Part shown: in pieces, positions 50,876-59,205 of the stretch
Position numbering within the stretch: the stretch's first letter is position 1
How the letters are laid out: each line of letters opens with the position of its first letter
Source of the DNA: DASSFG01 sp035547915
GTDB lineage: Bacteria; Planctomycetota; Planctomycetia; Pirellulales; JAICIG01
NCBI GenBank assembly: GCA_035547915.1
Contig: DASZTS010000043.1
Coordinates: 4,881-68,880, forward strand
Reading direction: 5' to 3'
DNA: 64,000 nucleotides
Position numbers and translations under genes: made by a program
The notes under the pieces: generated by a model
Told to the model about the DNA's origin: nothing
Database searches by the model: none
Seen by the model: only the letters and a program-made list of their open reading frames with translations

Positions 50876-51409
50876 ATGACGGACGTCTGCCCGACTTCGT
50901 CCGTCGATCAATCGCGGGGCGAGAAGAGCGAGAACCGGATGAGGTACGGCGTGTACGATTTGGCCCGCCGCGCTCGCAGTACGTTCAGCGAGTGCTTGTT
51001 GTTACTCCTGCTGGGCTTGGCCGTCGCCGGGCTAGCCTTGGCCTTTCCGGCGGAGCACCGATCCGGCTCGGCCGCGACTTCCTGCCGCGAGAAGGATCCC
51101 GTGCTGTGGTGGCATGCCCAACAGCTCTATCGCCGCGATCCGGAACAGTTGAACGATCGGGAAATGCAAAATGTCGAGGACTGGCGCCGCTGCCTCGCGC
51201 TCATAGATCAGTGCGGCCGGGCGGGCTTGCCGACACTGACCGACGACGAATGTGAATTTGTTATGGACACGCTGGGCGCACTCTGTCCGAATCTGGCCCA
51301 ACACGCCGGGTATTTCCCCATTTATCAATCGTGTCGACGGCGGCTGGCCGGCGCCGAGTCGGTAGATCTGGTCGTGCCGCCGCGGAACTCGTCTGCTGCC
51401 ACGGAGTAG
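50876..51409 (+). CDS. Single-pass membrane protein of unknown function
   Basis: A 177-residue protein. ATG 50876 has AGGTGGG upstream; the frame is open upstream but not protein-like. One membrane helix (ECLLLLLLGLAVAGLALAF ~50) follows a short cytoplasmic N-terminus with basic residues (RRARS). The C-terminal ~110 residues face the periplasm and hold six Cys (SCREKD, WRRCLAL, DQCGR, DECEF, GALCPN, QSCRRR), likely disulfide-bonded. It is the gene controlled by the promoter with twin operators at 50.7 kb. No family recognised. Confidence 0.6.
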   Translation: MTDVCPTSSVDQSRGEKSENRMRYGVYDLARRARSTFSECLLLLLLGLAVAGLALAFPAEHRSGSAATSCREKDPVLWWHAQQLYRRDPEQLNDREMQNVEDWRRCLALIDQCGRAGLPTLTDDECEFVMDTLGALCPNLAQHAGYFPIYQSCRRRLAGAESVDLVVPPRNSSAATE

Positions 51410-51502
51410 CTGGGCGATTGGTCGATGGCGGACGAATCCTCCGCGGTTGGGCGAACATGGCCGCCTGCGAACCTAGCGCGGGCTGTCGTGTCTTCTACCA
51501 AC

Positions 51503-51922
51503 ATGATTCTCTCTTCGCCGATGATGCCCGCGGACCTCGCGGAGGCACTCGAACTCTGGGCGCAGACCGAGGGCGTCGGTCTGAACGAGTCGGACGTGCC
51601 CGACGCTCTGACCCGTTTTCTGGCGCGGAATCCGGAACATAGCCGCGTGGCACGCGACGGCCAGCGCATGGTGGCTGCCGTACTCTGCGGGCACGACGGC
51701 CGCCGTGGATTTTTGTATCATTTGGCGGTGGCCCCCGAGTATCGCCGTCACGGACTCGGTAAAGAACTGGTCGCACAGTGCCTGGCGGCCCTGCGCGAAG
51801 CGGGCATTCAGAAGTGCAATGCCTTGGTGTATTGCCATAACGACGGCGGTCGGCAATTCTGGGAGCAAATGGGATTTCGCGTCCGCGAAGAGCTCGATTT
51901 CTGGCAGCGAACGATCGCGTGA
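51503..51922 (+). CDS. GNAT-family acetyltransferase
   Basis: A 139-residue N-acetyltransferase. The start is MILSSPMMPADLAEALELWA; a 26-residue upstream extension is less likely. Acetyl-CoA site: LYHLAVAPEYRRHGLGKELVAQCLAAL (the R/Q-x-x-G-x-G/A loop), then the substrate side KCNALVYCHNDGGRQFWEQMGF. The small size and lack of extra domains fit the YpeA/RimI-like group; substrate unknown. Confidence 0.88.
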   Translation: MILSSPMMPADLAEALELWAQTEGVGLNESDVPDALTRFLARNPEHSRVARDGQRMVAAVLCGHDGRRGFLYHLAVAPEYRRHGLGKELVAQCLAALREAGIQKCNALVYCHNDGGRQFWEQMGFRVREELDFWQRTIA

Positions 51923-51973
51923 GAAGCACCTTGAAGTGGTCGCGGCGGCAACACATCTTCCAATCTGAGCACG

Positions 51974-52648
51974 ATGACATATCAGACTCCGGGCGAACGG
52001 TCTCAGGTCAAGCGGCTTCCCAAGCGGGCCAATTACGACCGTGCGATGATCGACGCGATTCTCGACGAGGCGCTCATCTGCCACGTCGGATTCGTCGACG
52101 AAGGGCAACCGTTCGTCATTCCCACGATACACGTTCGCATCGGCGATGCGATCTATTTGCACGGTTCGCCGGCCAGTCGCATGCTCCAAGCGCTCGCGCG
52201 GGGCGGTGAAGCGTGCCTGAGCGTCGCGCTCGTCGACGGACTAGTGCTCGCCCGTTCCGCCTTCCACCATTCGATGAACTATCGCTCGGTGGTCTTGTTC
52301 GGCCGGGGCGCGGCCGTTGCCGACGAAAACGAGAAGAACGAGGTGCTGCGCTGTCTGACCGAGCATCTCGTCCGCGGACGCTGGGAGGAGGTGCGCCGCC
52401 CCAGTCCCGAGGAATTGAAACGCACGCTCGTCGTCGTCATTCCGATCGATGAAGCATCGGCCAAGGTACGCACCGGCCCGCCTTTGGACGACGAGGAGGA
52501 TTATGACTTGGAGGTGTGGGCCGGCGTGTTGCCGCTGCGCATCGCGCCGTCCGCACCGATCGCCGACCCGCGACTCCCGCCGGGCAAGACACCACCGTCG
52601 TATGCGACCGACTACACGGGACCGAAGACCGCGCCGCCGCTAACTTGA
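51974..52648 (+). CDS. Pyridoxamine 5'-phosphate oxidase-family flavoprotein
   Basis: A 224-residue split-barrel FMN-binding protein: RANYDRAMIDAILDEALICHVGFVDEGQPFVIPT (first strands), IYLHGSPASRML and HHSMNYRSVVLFGRG. This is the 'flavin-nucleotide-binding' / 5-nitroimidazole-reductase-like group rather than true PdxH. Follows the acetyltransferase by about 50 bases and precedes a DinB-like gene. Confidence 0.88.
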   Translation: MTYQTPGERSQVKRLPKRANYDRAMIDAILDEALICHVGFVDEGQPFVIPTIHVRIGDAIYLHGSPASRMLQALARGGEACLSVALVDGLVLARSAFHHSMNYRSVVLFGRGAAVADENEKNEVLRCLTEHLVRGRWEEVRRPSPEELKRTLVVVIPIDEASAKVRTGPPLDDEEDYDLEVWAGVLPLRIAPSAPIADPRLPPGKTPPSYATDYTGPKTAPPLT

Positions 52649-52678
52649 TGGACGCGGCGGCGCCGGCCGCGCAGATCG

Positions 52679-53233
52679 ATGCCTATTGAAACGCTGGCTT
52701 CATCGCCCGATTCGCGAGATCAATCCTTCGCTCAGGCTTTCTTGATCGAAGCGAGGCAAACGCTCGCCGGGGCGCTACAGAAGATCGCGCACTGCCTCGA
52801 CCAACTCCGCGACGAGGATGTGTGGTGGCGCCAGCACGAATCGCACAACAGCATCCAGAACATCCTTCTGCACCTGTGCGGCAACGTACAGCAGTGGATC
52901 GTACATGGCGTCGGCGGTACGCCAGACGATCGTGATCGGGTTCGTGAATTTGCCGAACGGCAACCGCTGGGCAAAGACGAGTTGCTTGCTCGGCTGCGTG
53001 TGACGCTCGCCGAAGCCGATAGCGCGCTGGCCGCCTTTCCACCCGAGCGGCTCCTCGAGCCTCGTCGCATTCAAGGTTTCGATACGACCGTGCTCGCGGC
53101 CGTCTTCGATGCGACAAGCCACTTCGTGGGGCACGCGCACCAGATCGTCTACATCACCCGACTTCGGCTAGGCGACGCCTATCGATTTCAATGGACGCCG
53201 CGGAGTCCTGAACAAGGTGCCGCCGGAACATAG
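52679..53233 (+). CDS. DinB-like four-helix protein (DUF1572 type)
   Basis: A 184-residue helical-bundle protein: ALQKIAHCLDQLRDEDVWWRQHESHNSIQNILLHLCGN, then ATSHFVGHAHQIVYITRL. His residues in the NILLHLCGN and HFVGHAHQI helices match the metal-binding triad of DinB/YfiT folds. Such proteins are putative thiol-dependent metalloenzymes. Same strand as and 30 bases after the flavoprotein. Confidence 0.85.
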   Translation: MPIETLASSPDSRDQSFAQAFLIEARQTLAGALQKIAHCLDQLRDEDVWWRQHESHNSIQNILLHLCGNVQQWIVHGVGGTPDDRDRVREFAERQPLGKDELLARLRVTLAEADSALAAFPPERLLEPRRIQGFDTTVLAAVFDATSHFVGHAHQIVYITRLRLGDAYRFQWTPRSPEQGAAGT

Positions 53234-53272
53234 CGGGCCTGCCGGTGCGGAGCGCAACTCACCCGAGGGGCG

Positions 53273-54577
53273 CTACGAGCGTCGTCCTTGTCCGCGTTGG
53301 CCACGACCTCGTCCGCGTGGCGCTCCGCCGGAATGCGGATTCTTGGCGCGGGCCTCCATGTTCGCCGTAACGATCACCCCGATGGCTTCATCCCAGGTCG
53401 GAATTGCGCGGTGGCTGGGACGCAGATCGTGTTCGTCGGTCTCGTCTTCGTGACCGGCGTCGAGATCGCCGTCGGCCGAGTCGTCGTTCAAATCGCCATC
53501 CGCCAGGTCGCTTCCCGCCGACTCACGTTCGGGGAGACCCGTATCGAGGGGGCCATGCTCCCGCTCGGCGTGCGAATCGTCCGATTCACCGTGCGCGTCA
53601 CGGCGCGAGGGCTCGCCTCCGTTGCCATCGGTATCCCGGCGACGACCACGGCGGCGACGGCGGCGGCGGCGGCGCGTATCGTCGAGATCTTGCGCGGCCA
53701 CCGCCTCTTCCAGCGGTTCACGCTCATCCGGTTCGGAGATCGGGGAAGCCTCGATGGCATCGACGATCTCATCGATATGTTCGCGTTCGTCGGCAAAGCC
53801 TCCCGATTCGCCACGGTCGGTCGACTCGCCATGCTCCGCGCCCGGCGACGACTCGCGGTTGCGGCGGCCACCACGGCGACGACGACGACGGCGCCCGCGA
53901 CGGGGTTCGTCTTCGGACCGGCCGGCCGGCGCTTCACCCGCGCCCTCGTCGGTCCATTCCTCGTCCTCGGCCAATACCAACTCGTCCACGAAGTCGGCCG
54001 ATACCATCTCGTCGGCGAGCAATTCTTCGGCGGGCGGTTCGGCGAATCGTTCACGTTCGTCTCGGCCGCCCGAACGGTTGTTTCGTCCCCCCGACCGTTC
54101 GCTTCGCTCATCACGCCGGCCGCCTTCGCCGCGGCCTCGACCGCGCCGGCCACCGTCACGGCGGCCTTGTTCCTGCCGATCACCGCCGCGACGTGAACCT
54201 TCACGCCGGCGTCCTTCGCCGCCGGCATCGCGGCGCGAACCCTCCTGACGTGTCGCGGAAGAGCCCGTGTCGTCGTTTTCGACCGTCGCCGGCTCACTAT
54301 GCGTTGTGCTGGCGGCCGGTGGCACGGGCTTGGGCGGCTTGGGCGTTGCCGCGGGTACCGGTTTCGGGGGGCGCGGCGGTACGTCGACACCCAGCATCGC
54401 CGCGACGTCCTCCCAACTGTTCTTGGGCTGGCTCTCGGCGGGCGGAGCCGGAGGTCGCTTCTTGGCCGCGGGCGGCGGCGGCGCGGGAGGCGCCGGCTTC
54501 GGCGGACGAGGCGCGGCGTCGACGCCCAACTCCGTGGCCAGGAGATTCCAATGACTCGATTTTTCGCTTTCGCTCAT
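53273..54577 (-). CDS. Arg/Glu-rich disordered protein
   Basis: A 434-residue low-complexity protein. The N-terminus repeats a motif: LLATELGVDAAPRPPKPAPP and VAAMLGVDVPPRPPKPVP. The middle is Arg/Gly/Glu-rich with blocks of eight to ten Arg, interleaved with acidic stretches. The C-terminus (IPTWDEAIGVIVTANMEARA then Gly/Arg) looks like a short conserved end I have seen in planctomycete homologues. Charge and composition resemble RNase E-like scaffolds or RNA-binding proteins; no enzyme domain. Highly biased codons explain several long antisense frames. Confidence 0.65.
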   Translation of the reverse strand: MSESEKSSHWNLLATELGVDAAPRPPKPAPPAPPPPAAKKRPPAPPAESQPKNSWEDVAAMLGVDVPPRPPKPVPAATPKPPKPVPPAASTTHSEPATVENDDTGSSATRQEGSRRDAGGEGRRREGSRRGGDRQEQGRRDGGRRGRGRGEGGRRDERSERSGGRNNRSGGRDERERFAEPPAEELLADEMVSADFVDELVLAEDEEWTDEGAGEAPAGRSEDEPRRGRRRRRRRGGRRNRESSPGAEHGESTDRGESGGFADEREHIDEIVDAIEASPISEPDEREPLEEAVAAQDLDDTRRRRRRRRRGRRRDTDGNGGEPSRRDAHGESDDSHAEREHGPLDTGLPERESAGSDLADGDLNDDSADGDLDAGHEDETDEHDLRPSHRAIPTWDEAIGVIVTANMEARAKNPHSGGAPRGRGRGQRGQGRRS

Positions 54578-54646
54578 CGAACGCTATCCGTCGTGCAATT
54601 CCGTTGGTTACTGCAAGTGCGAGGGGCGGCGCTTGCGATCGTCTTC

Positions 54647-54750
54647 TTAGAGCAACCGACAAAACCGGATCGAGCTTCACAAAATCGGCGTTTCACGGCC
54701 GATTTTTTGCCCGCGGCGCTCCGGCTTCCGGGTTTTGTCAGCCGCTCTTA
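54647..54750. repeat. MITE-like palindromic repeat, copy 1
   Basis: About 104 bases with inverted ends (TTAGAGCAACCGACAAAACC against GGGTTTTGTCAGCCGCTCTTA) and an inner palindrome AATCGGC...GGCCGATT. Near-identical copies at 56.8 and 58.9 kb. Confidence 0.75.
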
Positions 54751-54842
54751 GAGCCACCGACAAACGACGCCTCGAGAATCAGCATTTCAAAGCCGACTTC
54801 TACTCGCGGCTCTCGACTTTCGGGTCTTGCCAGGCGCTCTAA
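54748..54842. repeat. MITE-like repeat, degenerate tandem copy
   Basis: Directly follows copy 1, sharing the TTAG junction; begins GAGCCACCGACAAAC and ends CAGGCGCTCTAA. The inner part is diverged, so an older insertion. Confidence 0.55.
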
Positions 54843-55132
54843 GGGGGGCCAGCAGAACTCCGCCCAGGCCGCCTGATTATAGATTTGACGCGAGTCGTTG
54901 GGAAGACAAACGAAGCGCGGCCGCGAGCTCACCTTGCCGTTTGCGATTGGCATGGCGTTTGTCGTCGGAGCCGGGGAGAATTAGCCGGACGACATGGAAC
55001 CGCCCGAGATCGCCTGCGTGATGCCCGACGGCGGCCGCTATCGGCATCTCGATCGAAGCCTTCCTTCTTCCGGCAAGCTAATATGCCCTTGTCGCCAAGT
55101 GCGGGCATCAGCAATGCGAGGAAAGGAAGGAT

Positions 55133-55567
55133 ATGACGCTTAAACGGATGGACAACGTCCTCATCGTGGTCGACGATCTCGAAGCCGCCAAGGCGTTCTT
55201 CATCGAACTGGGCCTCAAGCTCGAGGGCGAGACGACCGTGGAAGGGCCTTTGGTCGGCAAACTGATCGGGCTCAAGGACGTCCGGGCCACCCTCGCGATG
55301 ATGCGAACTCCCGACGGACAGGGCATCGAGCTGGACAAGTTCCACACGCCCAACGCGATCAGGTTTGGGCCCGTGGACGCGCCGGTGAACACGCTGGGTA
55401 TCCGTCGCATCATGTTCGCCGTCGATGACATCGGCGCTGTCGTTGCGCGCCTGCGCGCCCACGGGGCCGAACTCATCGGCGAAATGCAGTACGAGGACAC
55501 GTACCGGCTAGCCTACATCCGCGGGCCTGAGGGCATTATTGTCGCGCTTGCCGAGCAACTCGGCTAA
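55133..55567 (+). CDS. VOC-family (glyoxalase-like) protein
   Basis: A 144-residue protein with one vicinal-oxygen-chelate unit pair: MDNVLIVVDDLEAAKAFFIELGLKLEGETTVEG, then LGIRRIMFAVDDIGAVVARLRAHGAELIGEM and the closing RLAYIRGPEGIIVALAEQL. GGAAAGGA lies upstream of ATG 55133. Metal-ligand Glu near the end (GPEGIIVALAEQ) fits the fold. Could be a glyoxalase, dioxygenase or resistance protein; not resolvable. Confidence 0.88.
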   Translation: MTLKRMDNVLIVVDDLEAAKAFFIELGLKLEGETTVEGPLVGKLIGLKDVRATLAMMRTPDGQGIELDKFHTPNAIRFGPVDAPVNTLGIRRIMFAVDDIGAVVARLRAHGAELIGEMQYEDTYRLAYIRGPEGIIVALAEQLG

Positions 55568-55676
55568 GGCATACCTGGCGTATGCGCCACCGCGAACCCG
55601 GATCTTCGCGTTGAGGGCTTCACCATCTCGCTCGACGGATATGGAGCAGGTCCACGCCCACTATCCGGCAGCTTCA

Positions 55677-56600
55677 CTAACGCGCTATCTTTTCGAGCAG
55701 GGCCAAGCCGCGTGGCGTGAACGCCGTGTAATCAACCGATTCTTGCCAGTCGTCCTCGTCGTCCCACCAGTGATCGATGTCCTGGAACTGGAAGAATCCG
55801 CCGACGACCAGCCACCAGTAACTAAGGTCGGTTGCCTCGTCATCGAAATACTTCGCCACGGTCTCCATGAAGTCGCGTGGCTTGGCTCGTTGCCAACCGC
55901 GACGTGTCATGCGGGCGATCGTCGTGACAACATCGAATACCGTATGCGTTCCGTCGTACTCTCGTGAGCCAGGATCCTTCTCCGAATCCGACTTCTTCTG
56001 TACCACGGTTTGCGCCGCCAGGAACGATTCGAGATCGCTGAGTTCGTCGTAGAATCGCCACCGCTTGGGGACGCAACGGGCGAAATCGCCAGAATTACGC
56101 GCCGACGCCCAGTCGCCGGGAAGCTTCGTCGGCAGTCCCTTCAAAACGACTTGCAATCGCTGGCGCAACGCCTGCTTGCCCGCCGGACTGTCGATTCGCA
56201 CCAAGTGAATGCCGCCGATGTCGGAGAATCCGGCGACCGCTCCTCCCAACGCCACAAGAATGGTCTTCTCTTTCTTGAATGCGAAAGCAATGCCCGCCTC
56301 GAACAGCACGTTGGGACGGGGCTGCCAACGGGCTTCGGTCACTGCATCGCTGCTCAACCCCGCCTCGGCCGCCGTCTGGTAGAGCGCGGCAAGCTCGTCC
56401 GGCGTGAACAGTACGATGACGGCCGCCGCCTCACGAATCCCCTTGATGACGATCTCGGTCACGTACGGAGAGGCCTGTAGGTTGGCCACATCTTCGAACG
56501 TAATCTCCGCCGCGCCGACCGTCGCGAGAAATTTCTTGAGCTCTCCGTAGGCCGCGACGTTCCGGCCATAGATGACAAACACCTGCTGAGGTTTCGCCAT
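55677..56600 (-). CDS. TIR-like (CAP12/Pycsar-effector type) nucleotide-binding protein
   Basis: A 307-residue protein. Residues ~1-165 match the TIR-like domain of PF10137 type (CAP12/Pycsar effector TIR): VFVIYGRNVAAYGELKKFLATVG, VIVLFTPDELAAL, and RPNVLFEAGIAFAF with the candidate catalytic Glu near 99, as in NAD-cleaving TIR effectors. Residues ~190-307 (YDELSDLESFLAAQTV...DDEDDWQESVDYTAFTPRGLALLEKIA) form an unrecognised C-terminal domain, perhaps the sensor. No cyclase or Thoeris partner is adjacent. A stand-alone anti-phage abortive-infection effector is plausible but not shown. Confidence 0.8.
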   Translation of the reverse strand: MAKPQQVFVIYGRNVAAYGELKKFLATVGAAEITFEDVANLQASPYVTEIVIKGIREAAAVIVLFTPDELAALYQTAAEAGLSSDAVTEARWQPRPNVLFEAGIAFAFKKEKTILVALGGAVAGFSDIGGIHLVRIDSPAGKQALRQRLQVVLKGLPTKLPGDWASARNSGDFARCVPKRWRFYDELSDLESFLAAQTVVQKKSDSEKDPGSREYDGTHTVFDVVTTIARMTRRGWQRAKPRDFMETVAKYFDDEATDLSYWWLVVGGFFQFQDIDHWWDDEDDWQESVDYTAFTPRGLALLEKIAR

Positions 56601-56810
56601 AAGGCAAGACTCCCATAACGCCGTAGTTGTCGTAACGACCGGCGGGCCAGACTCCCAATCGCCTACTTTATTAACGGAGAGTGGGCGATTTGCAAGTAAA
56701 TGCGGCGCGCAGATGAAGCCTTAGCTGGTATACGTCTGAGCGTGATTGACCCGTGAGTACGCACGACTGCCGACGCCCTTCGGGAAGACCGCAAGGCGTG
56801 CCACCCAGCC

Positions 56811-56845
56811 GCGCTCCGGCTTCCGTGTCTTGTCAGCCGCTCTTA
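56811..56845. repeat. Partial copy of the MITE-like repeat
   Basis: Only the right ~35 bases remain (GCGCTCCGGCTTCCG...CAGCCGCTCTTA), in direct contact with the full copy that follows. Confidence 0.6.
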
Positions 56846-56947
56846 GAGCAACCGACAAAACCAGATCTCGCTCGACAAAAATCGGCGTTCCACGGCCGAT
56901 TTTTGCCCTCCGGCGCTCCGGCTTTCGTGTCTTGTCAGCCGCTCTTA
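56843..56947. repeat. MITE-like palindromic repeat, copy 2
   Basis: 105 bases, near-identical in ends and inner palindrome to copy 1. Its right end (56935-56947) supplies the last codons and stop of the serpin gene. Confidence 0.8.
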
Positions 56948-58626
56948 GGGTTCGTAATCCGTCCCAAGAACAAGATCGCGCCCGACTGCTGATCGCGGAT
57001 CAGGAAGATGAACGGCTTGTCGGCCCGGAAGGTGGGCGTGAAGGGTACCATTTCCTGTATCGCGGCGGCCTCGGCCGCGGGAAACAGTACGACCGTCGCC
57101 GCGGCGGCTTCGGTGCCCTTCTCGCCGGTTTCGACGAACGCCTTGTGCAGTACCTCCGAAATGAATAGACGATGGGTCGGGTCGGCGCTCTCGCACATGC
57201 CGTCGAACTGAGCCCCGTCACCTGCCAGATTGGGCACAAAGGCCCGCGTCATACCCAAAGCCGCCAAATGCCCCTGCAACGGGTACTCGGTCTCGAGTCG
57301 GAACTTGGGCAGGAAGACGTGAACGTTGCGGCCTGCCAATCGGGCCAGCCAGCCCGGCAACGCCCCGCCGACGAGTTGCGACTCGATCCGCGACAAGCCG
57401 CCGGCCGATCGCGGAACCAGGAACACCATCGACAGCGCCCCTCCTTTGTACGGAAGGCTGAGCACGGTGAACCCTCCGTCGCCGGGGTATCGCAGCGGTG
57501 ACTGGGATTCGACCGCTTCGGCGGAGCCGCTGGGAACCATCGTCGGGGTGTCGAAGAAACTGCCATCGTCGTTGAAGGCACCATATTGTCCACCGTTCAG
57601 GTCGCTGCGGTGCATCAGCGGCGCATCGACCGTGTCACCGCCGGAGAGCGTGAACTTGCCGTCAGCCGTCGCGTCGGCGTCGAACGGCTGCGACCAGGCG
57701 CCCTTGAAGTACACGGCGTTGGTCAACACGAGCCGCATATCGGGACTCACGCCGCCGGGCGGTACGATATCGCGGACGCGGTTGTTTGTTTGGGCCGCCA
57801 CCCACCCGTTGATCTGCTGACGGGCCACCTCAGCTTGTTTGATGAAGTCGACCGCGAAGATGGAGTTCTCGCCATGATTCTTGCAGATCGTTGCGAGGTA
57901 CGTGGGATGGAACGGATACGTCTTCTCGCCCCACAGCGCATTGGCCACGCGCAGCTCATACTGGTCGACCTGCGGCAGCAGTTTGTTGAGCTCATCGGCG
58001 ATCCTGCGGGCATTCTGCCCAGCCTTCTCGATGGCATCGAAATCGCTACCGCGGCCCAGCCGTGATACTTCTTTGTTCGCGGTGGCCAGTTTGGCCTCGA
58101 GGTCGGCAACCTTGCGACGCAACGAATCGGGCACGTTGTTGGCCGCCATCAGCCGTTTGTTCAGCGCCGCCAAGCCGGCCTCGACCTGCCGCGTGGTCGA
58201 TTCCCTGTTCGCGCCGCTCCGAACCGGTTCGGGGAAGTGCAGCACGTCGGCCATCTGGGTGAGCGTTTCGCCTCGGGCCCCGTCGGCAGCCATCAGCAGG
58301 GCACCGTAGACCGAGTGGGGCGAGAAGAACAGGTTGCCCTGCGGGTTCTGCTTTGCCAATTGGCCGTAGAGCGCGACGGCGAAGCCGTTATTGCCCGCGA
58401 CGACGGCCGGCACGGAATCGCCACCCGCAACCTCCCTGGCCAGCACCGACTCCGGCCCGGCCACGGCGCAGACGCAGACCGCCAGCCCGATTCCGAAGGC
58501 AACCATTCGCTTAAGAGCGGCCGACGGAGCCCGGAAGTGTGCACGCCCTGGGTGCAGAATCCGCCGTGAAACGCCGATTTTTGTGGAGCTCGATCCAGTC
58601 TTGTCGGTTGTGTTGAAACGTTTCAT
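56935..58626 (-). CDS. Secreted serpin (serine protease inhibitor)
   Basis: A 563-residue protein from ATG 58626, which has GGGAGAG 7 bases upstream. Serpin signatures: FAVALYGQLAKQNPQGNLFFSPHSVYGALLMAADGARGETLTQMADVL (helices A-B), VNAVYFKGAWSQPFD, VLSLPYKGGALSMVFLVP, and the hinge and end FVETGEKGTEAAAATVVLFPAAE...RADKPFIFLIRDQQSGAILFLGRITNP. The hinge GTEAAAAT fits an inhibitory serpin. An insert of ~37 residues between MKR and KRMVAFGIGLAVCVCAVAG is encoded by repeat copy 3, and the final KSG and stop by copy 2. A ~90-residue coiled insertion (~95-190) is unusual. Likely exported. Confidence 0.88.
   Translation of the reverse strand: MKRFNTTDKTGSSSTKIGVSRRILHPGRAHFRAPSAALKRMVAFGIGLAVCVCAVAGPESVLAREVAGGDSVPAVVAGNNGFAVALYGQLAKQNPQGNLFFSPHSVYGALLMAADGARGETLTQMADVLHFPEPVRSGANRESTTRQVEAGLAALNKRLMAANNVPDSLRRKVADLEAKLATANKEVSRLGRGSDFDAIEKAGQNARRIADELNKLLPQVDQYELRVANALWGEKTYPFHPTYLATICKNHGENSIFAVDFIKQAEVARQQINGWVAAQTNNRVRDIVPPGGVSPDMRLVLTNAVYFKGAWSQPFDADATADGKFTLSGGDTVDAPLMHRSDLNGGQYGAFNDDGSFFDTPTMVPSGSAEAVESQSPLRYPGDGGFTVLSLPYKGGALSMVFLVPRSAGGLSRIESQLVGGALPGWLARLAGRNVHVFLPKFRLETEYPLQGHLAALGMTRAFVPNLAGDGAQFDGMCESADPTHRLFISEVLHKAFVETGEKGTEAAAATVVLFPAAEAAAIQEMVPFTPTFRADKPFIFLIRDQQSGAILFLGRITNPKSG
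58511..58616. repeat. MITE-like palindromic repeat, copy 3 (inverted), inside serpin gene
   Basis: Reverse orientation relative to the others; ends TTAAGAGCGG and GTCGGTTGTG. Short flanking similarity (AAACG and AAGCG) around the insert could be a target duplication. It is in frame and encodes ~35 residues. Confidence 0.7.
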
Positions 58627-58865
58627 GGACTCTCCCGAGTTTCTTGATAGCGGAAGGTGGAAAAGCGCCAGATCAGGATCCGCGGTCATTCTAACTCGAT
58701 GGCGATCGGAACAACCGCTCTTAGACGCCGACCGGCGCGGAAAAATTCCCTGTGACCGACAGACGTTTGCGTCGCCGGAGGCCTCACCGGCACTGCCACA
58801 CGTGATCCCGTCCACGACCTATCGACGATTCATCGTTCCGGTTTGACAGCGAGGCCTCAATCCTA

Positions 58866-58973
58866 CTAAGTGCAACCGACAAAACCGGATTTAGCTTCAC
58901 AGGAATCGGCGTTCCACGGCCGATTCTTGCGCCCAAGGCGGTCGGACTTTCGGGTTCTGTCAGCCGCTCTAAG
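58866..58973. repeat. MITE-like palindromic repeat, copy 4
   Basis: About 108 bases (TGCAACCGACAAAACCGG...GGGTTCTGTCAGCCGCTCTAAG), inner palindrome AATCGGCGTTCCACGGCCGATT. Lies in the serpin-lipoprotein intergenic region. Confidence 0.78.
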
Positions 58974-59052
58974 CTAAGGGTTCAGTTGATATTGTCCCTG
59001 GCGTCGATAACTGTTACAGGTTGGTCCCTTCTTTTGGGCCTGGAACCCTGTC

Positions 59053-59205
59053 ATGCGACGGCTTCTTGTGGTCGTACTTGCCATTGCCTGTCTGGCGGCA
59101 ACCGGTTGTGTTCTTCCCGGAGATTGGTGGCCATTCGGGAGCATCGGCGCCACCTACGACTCCAACACGAGGGACGAGGAGAAGAACGCTAAGAACGGGT
59201 GGTAG
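59053..59205 (+). CDS. 50-residue lipoprotein
   Basis: ATG 59053 to TAG 59205. Signal MRRLLVVVLAIACLAATGC with lipobox LAATGC, cleavage before Cys-19, then a 31-residue mature part (VLPGDWWPFGSIGATYDSNT... rich in Asp, Glu and Lys). It would be anchored in the envelope as a tiny lipoprotein. Function unknown; too short for most gene finders. Confidence 0.65.
   Translation: MRRLLVVVLAIACLAATGCVLPGDWWPFGSIGATYDSNTRDEEKNAKNGW

Noticed and set aside
53622..54248. Plus-strand frames opposite the Arg-rich protein
   Set aside because: They translate to Arg/Ser/Pro repeats created by the complement of a biased gene.
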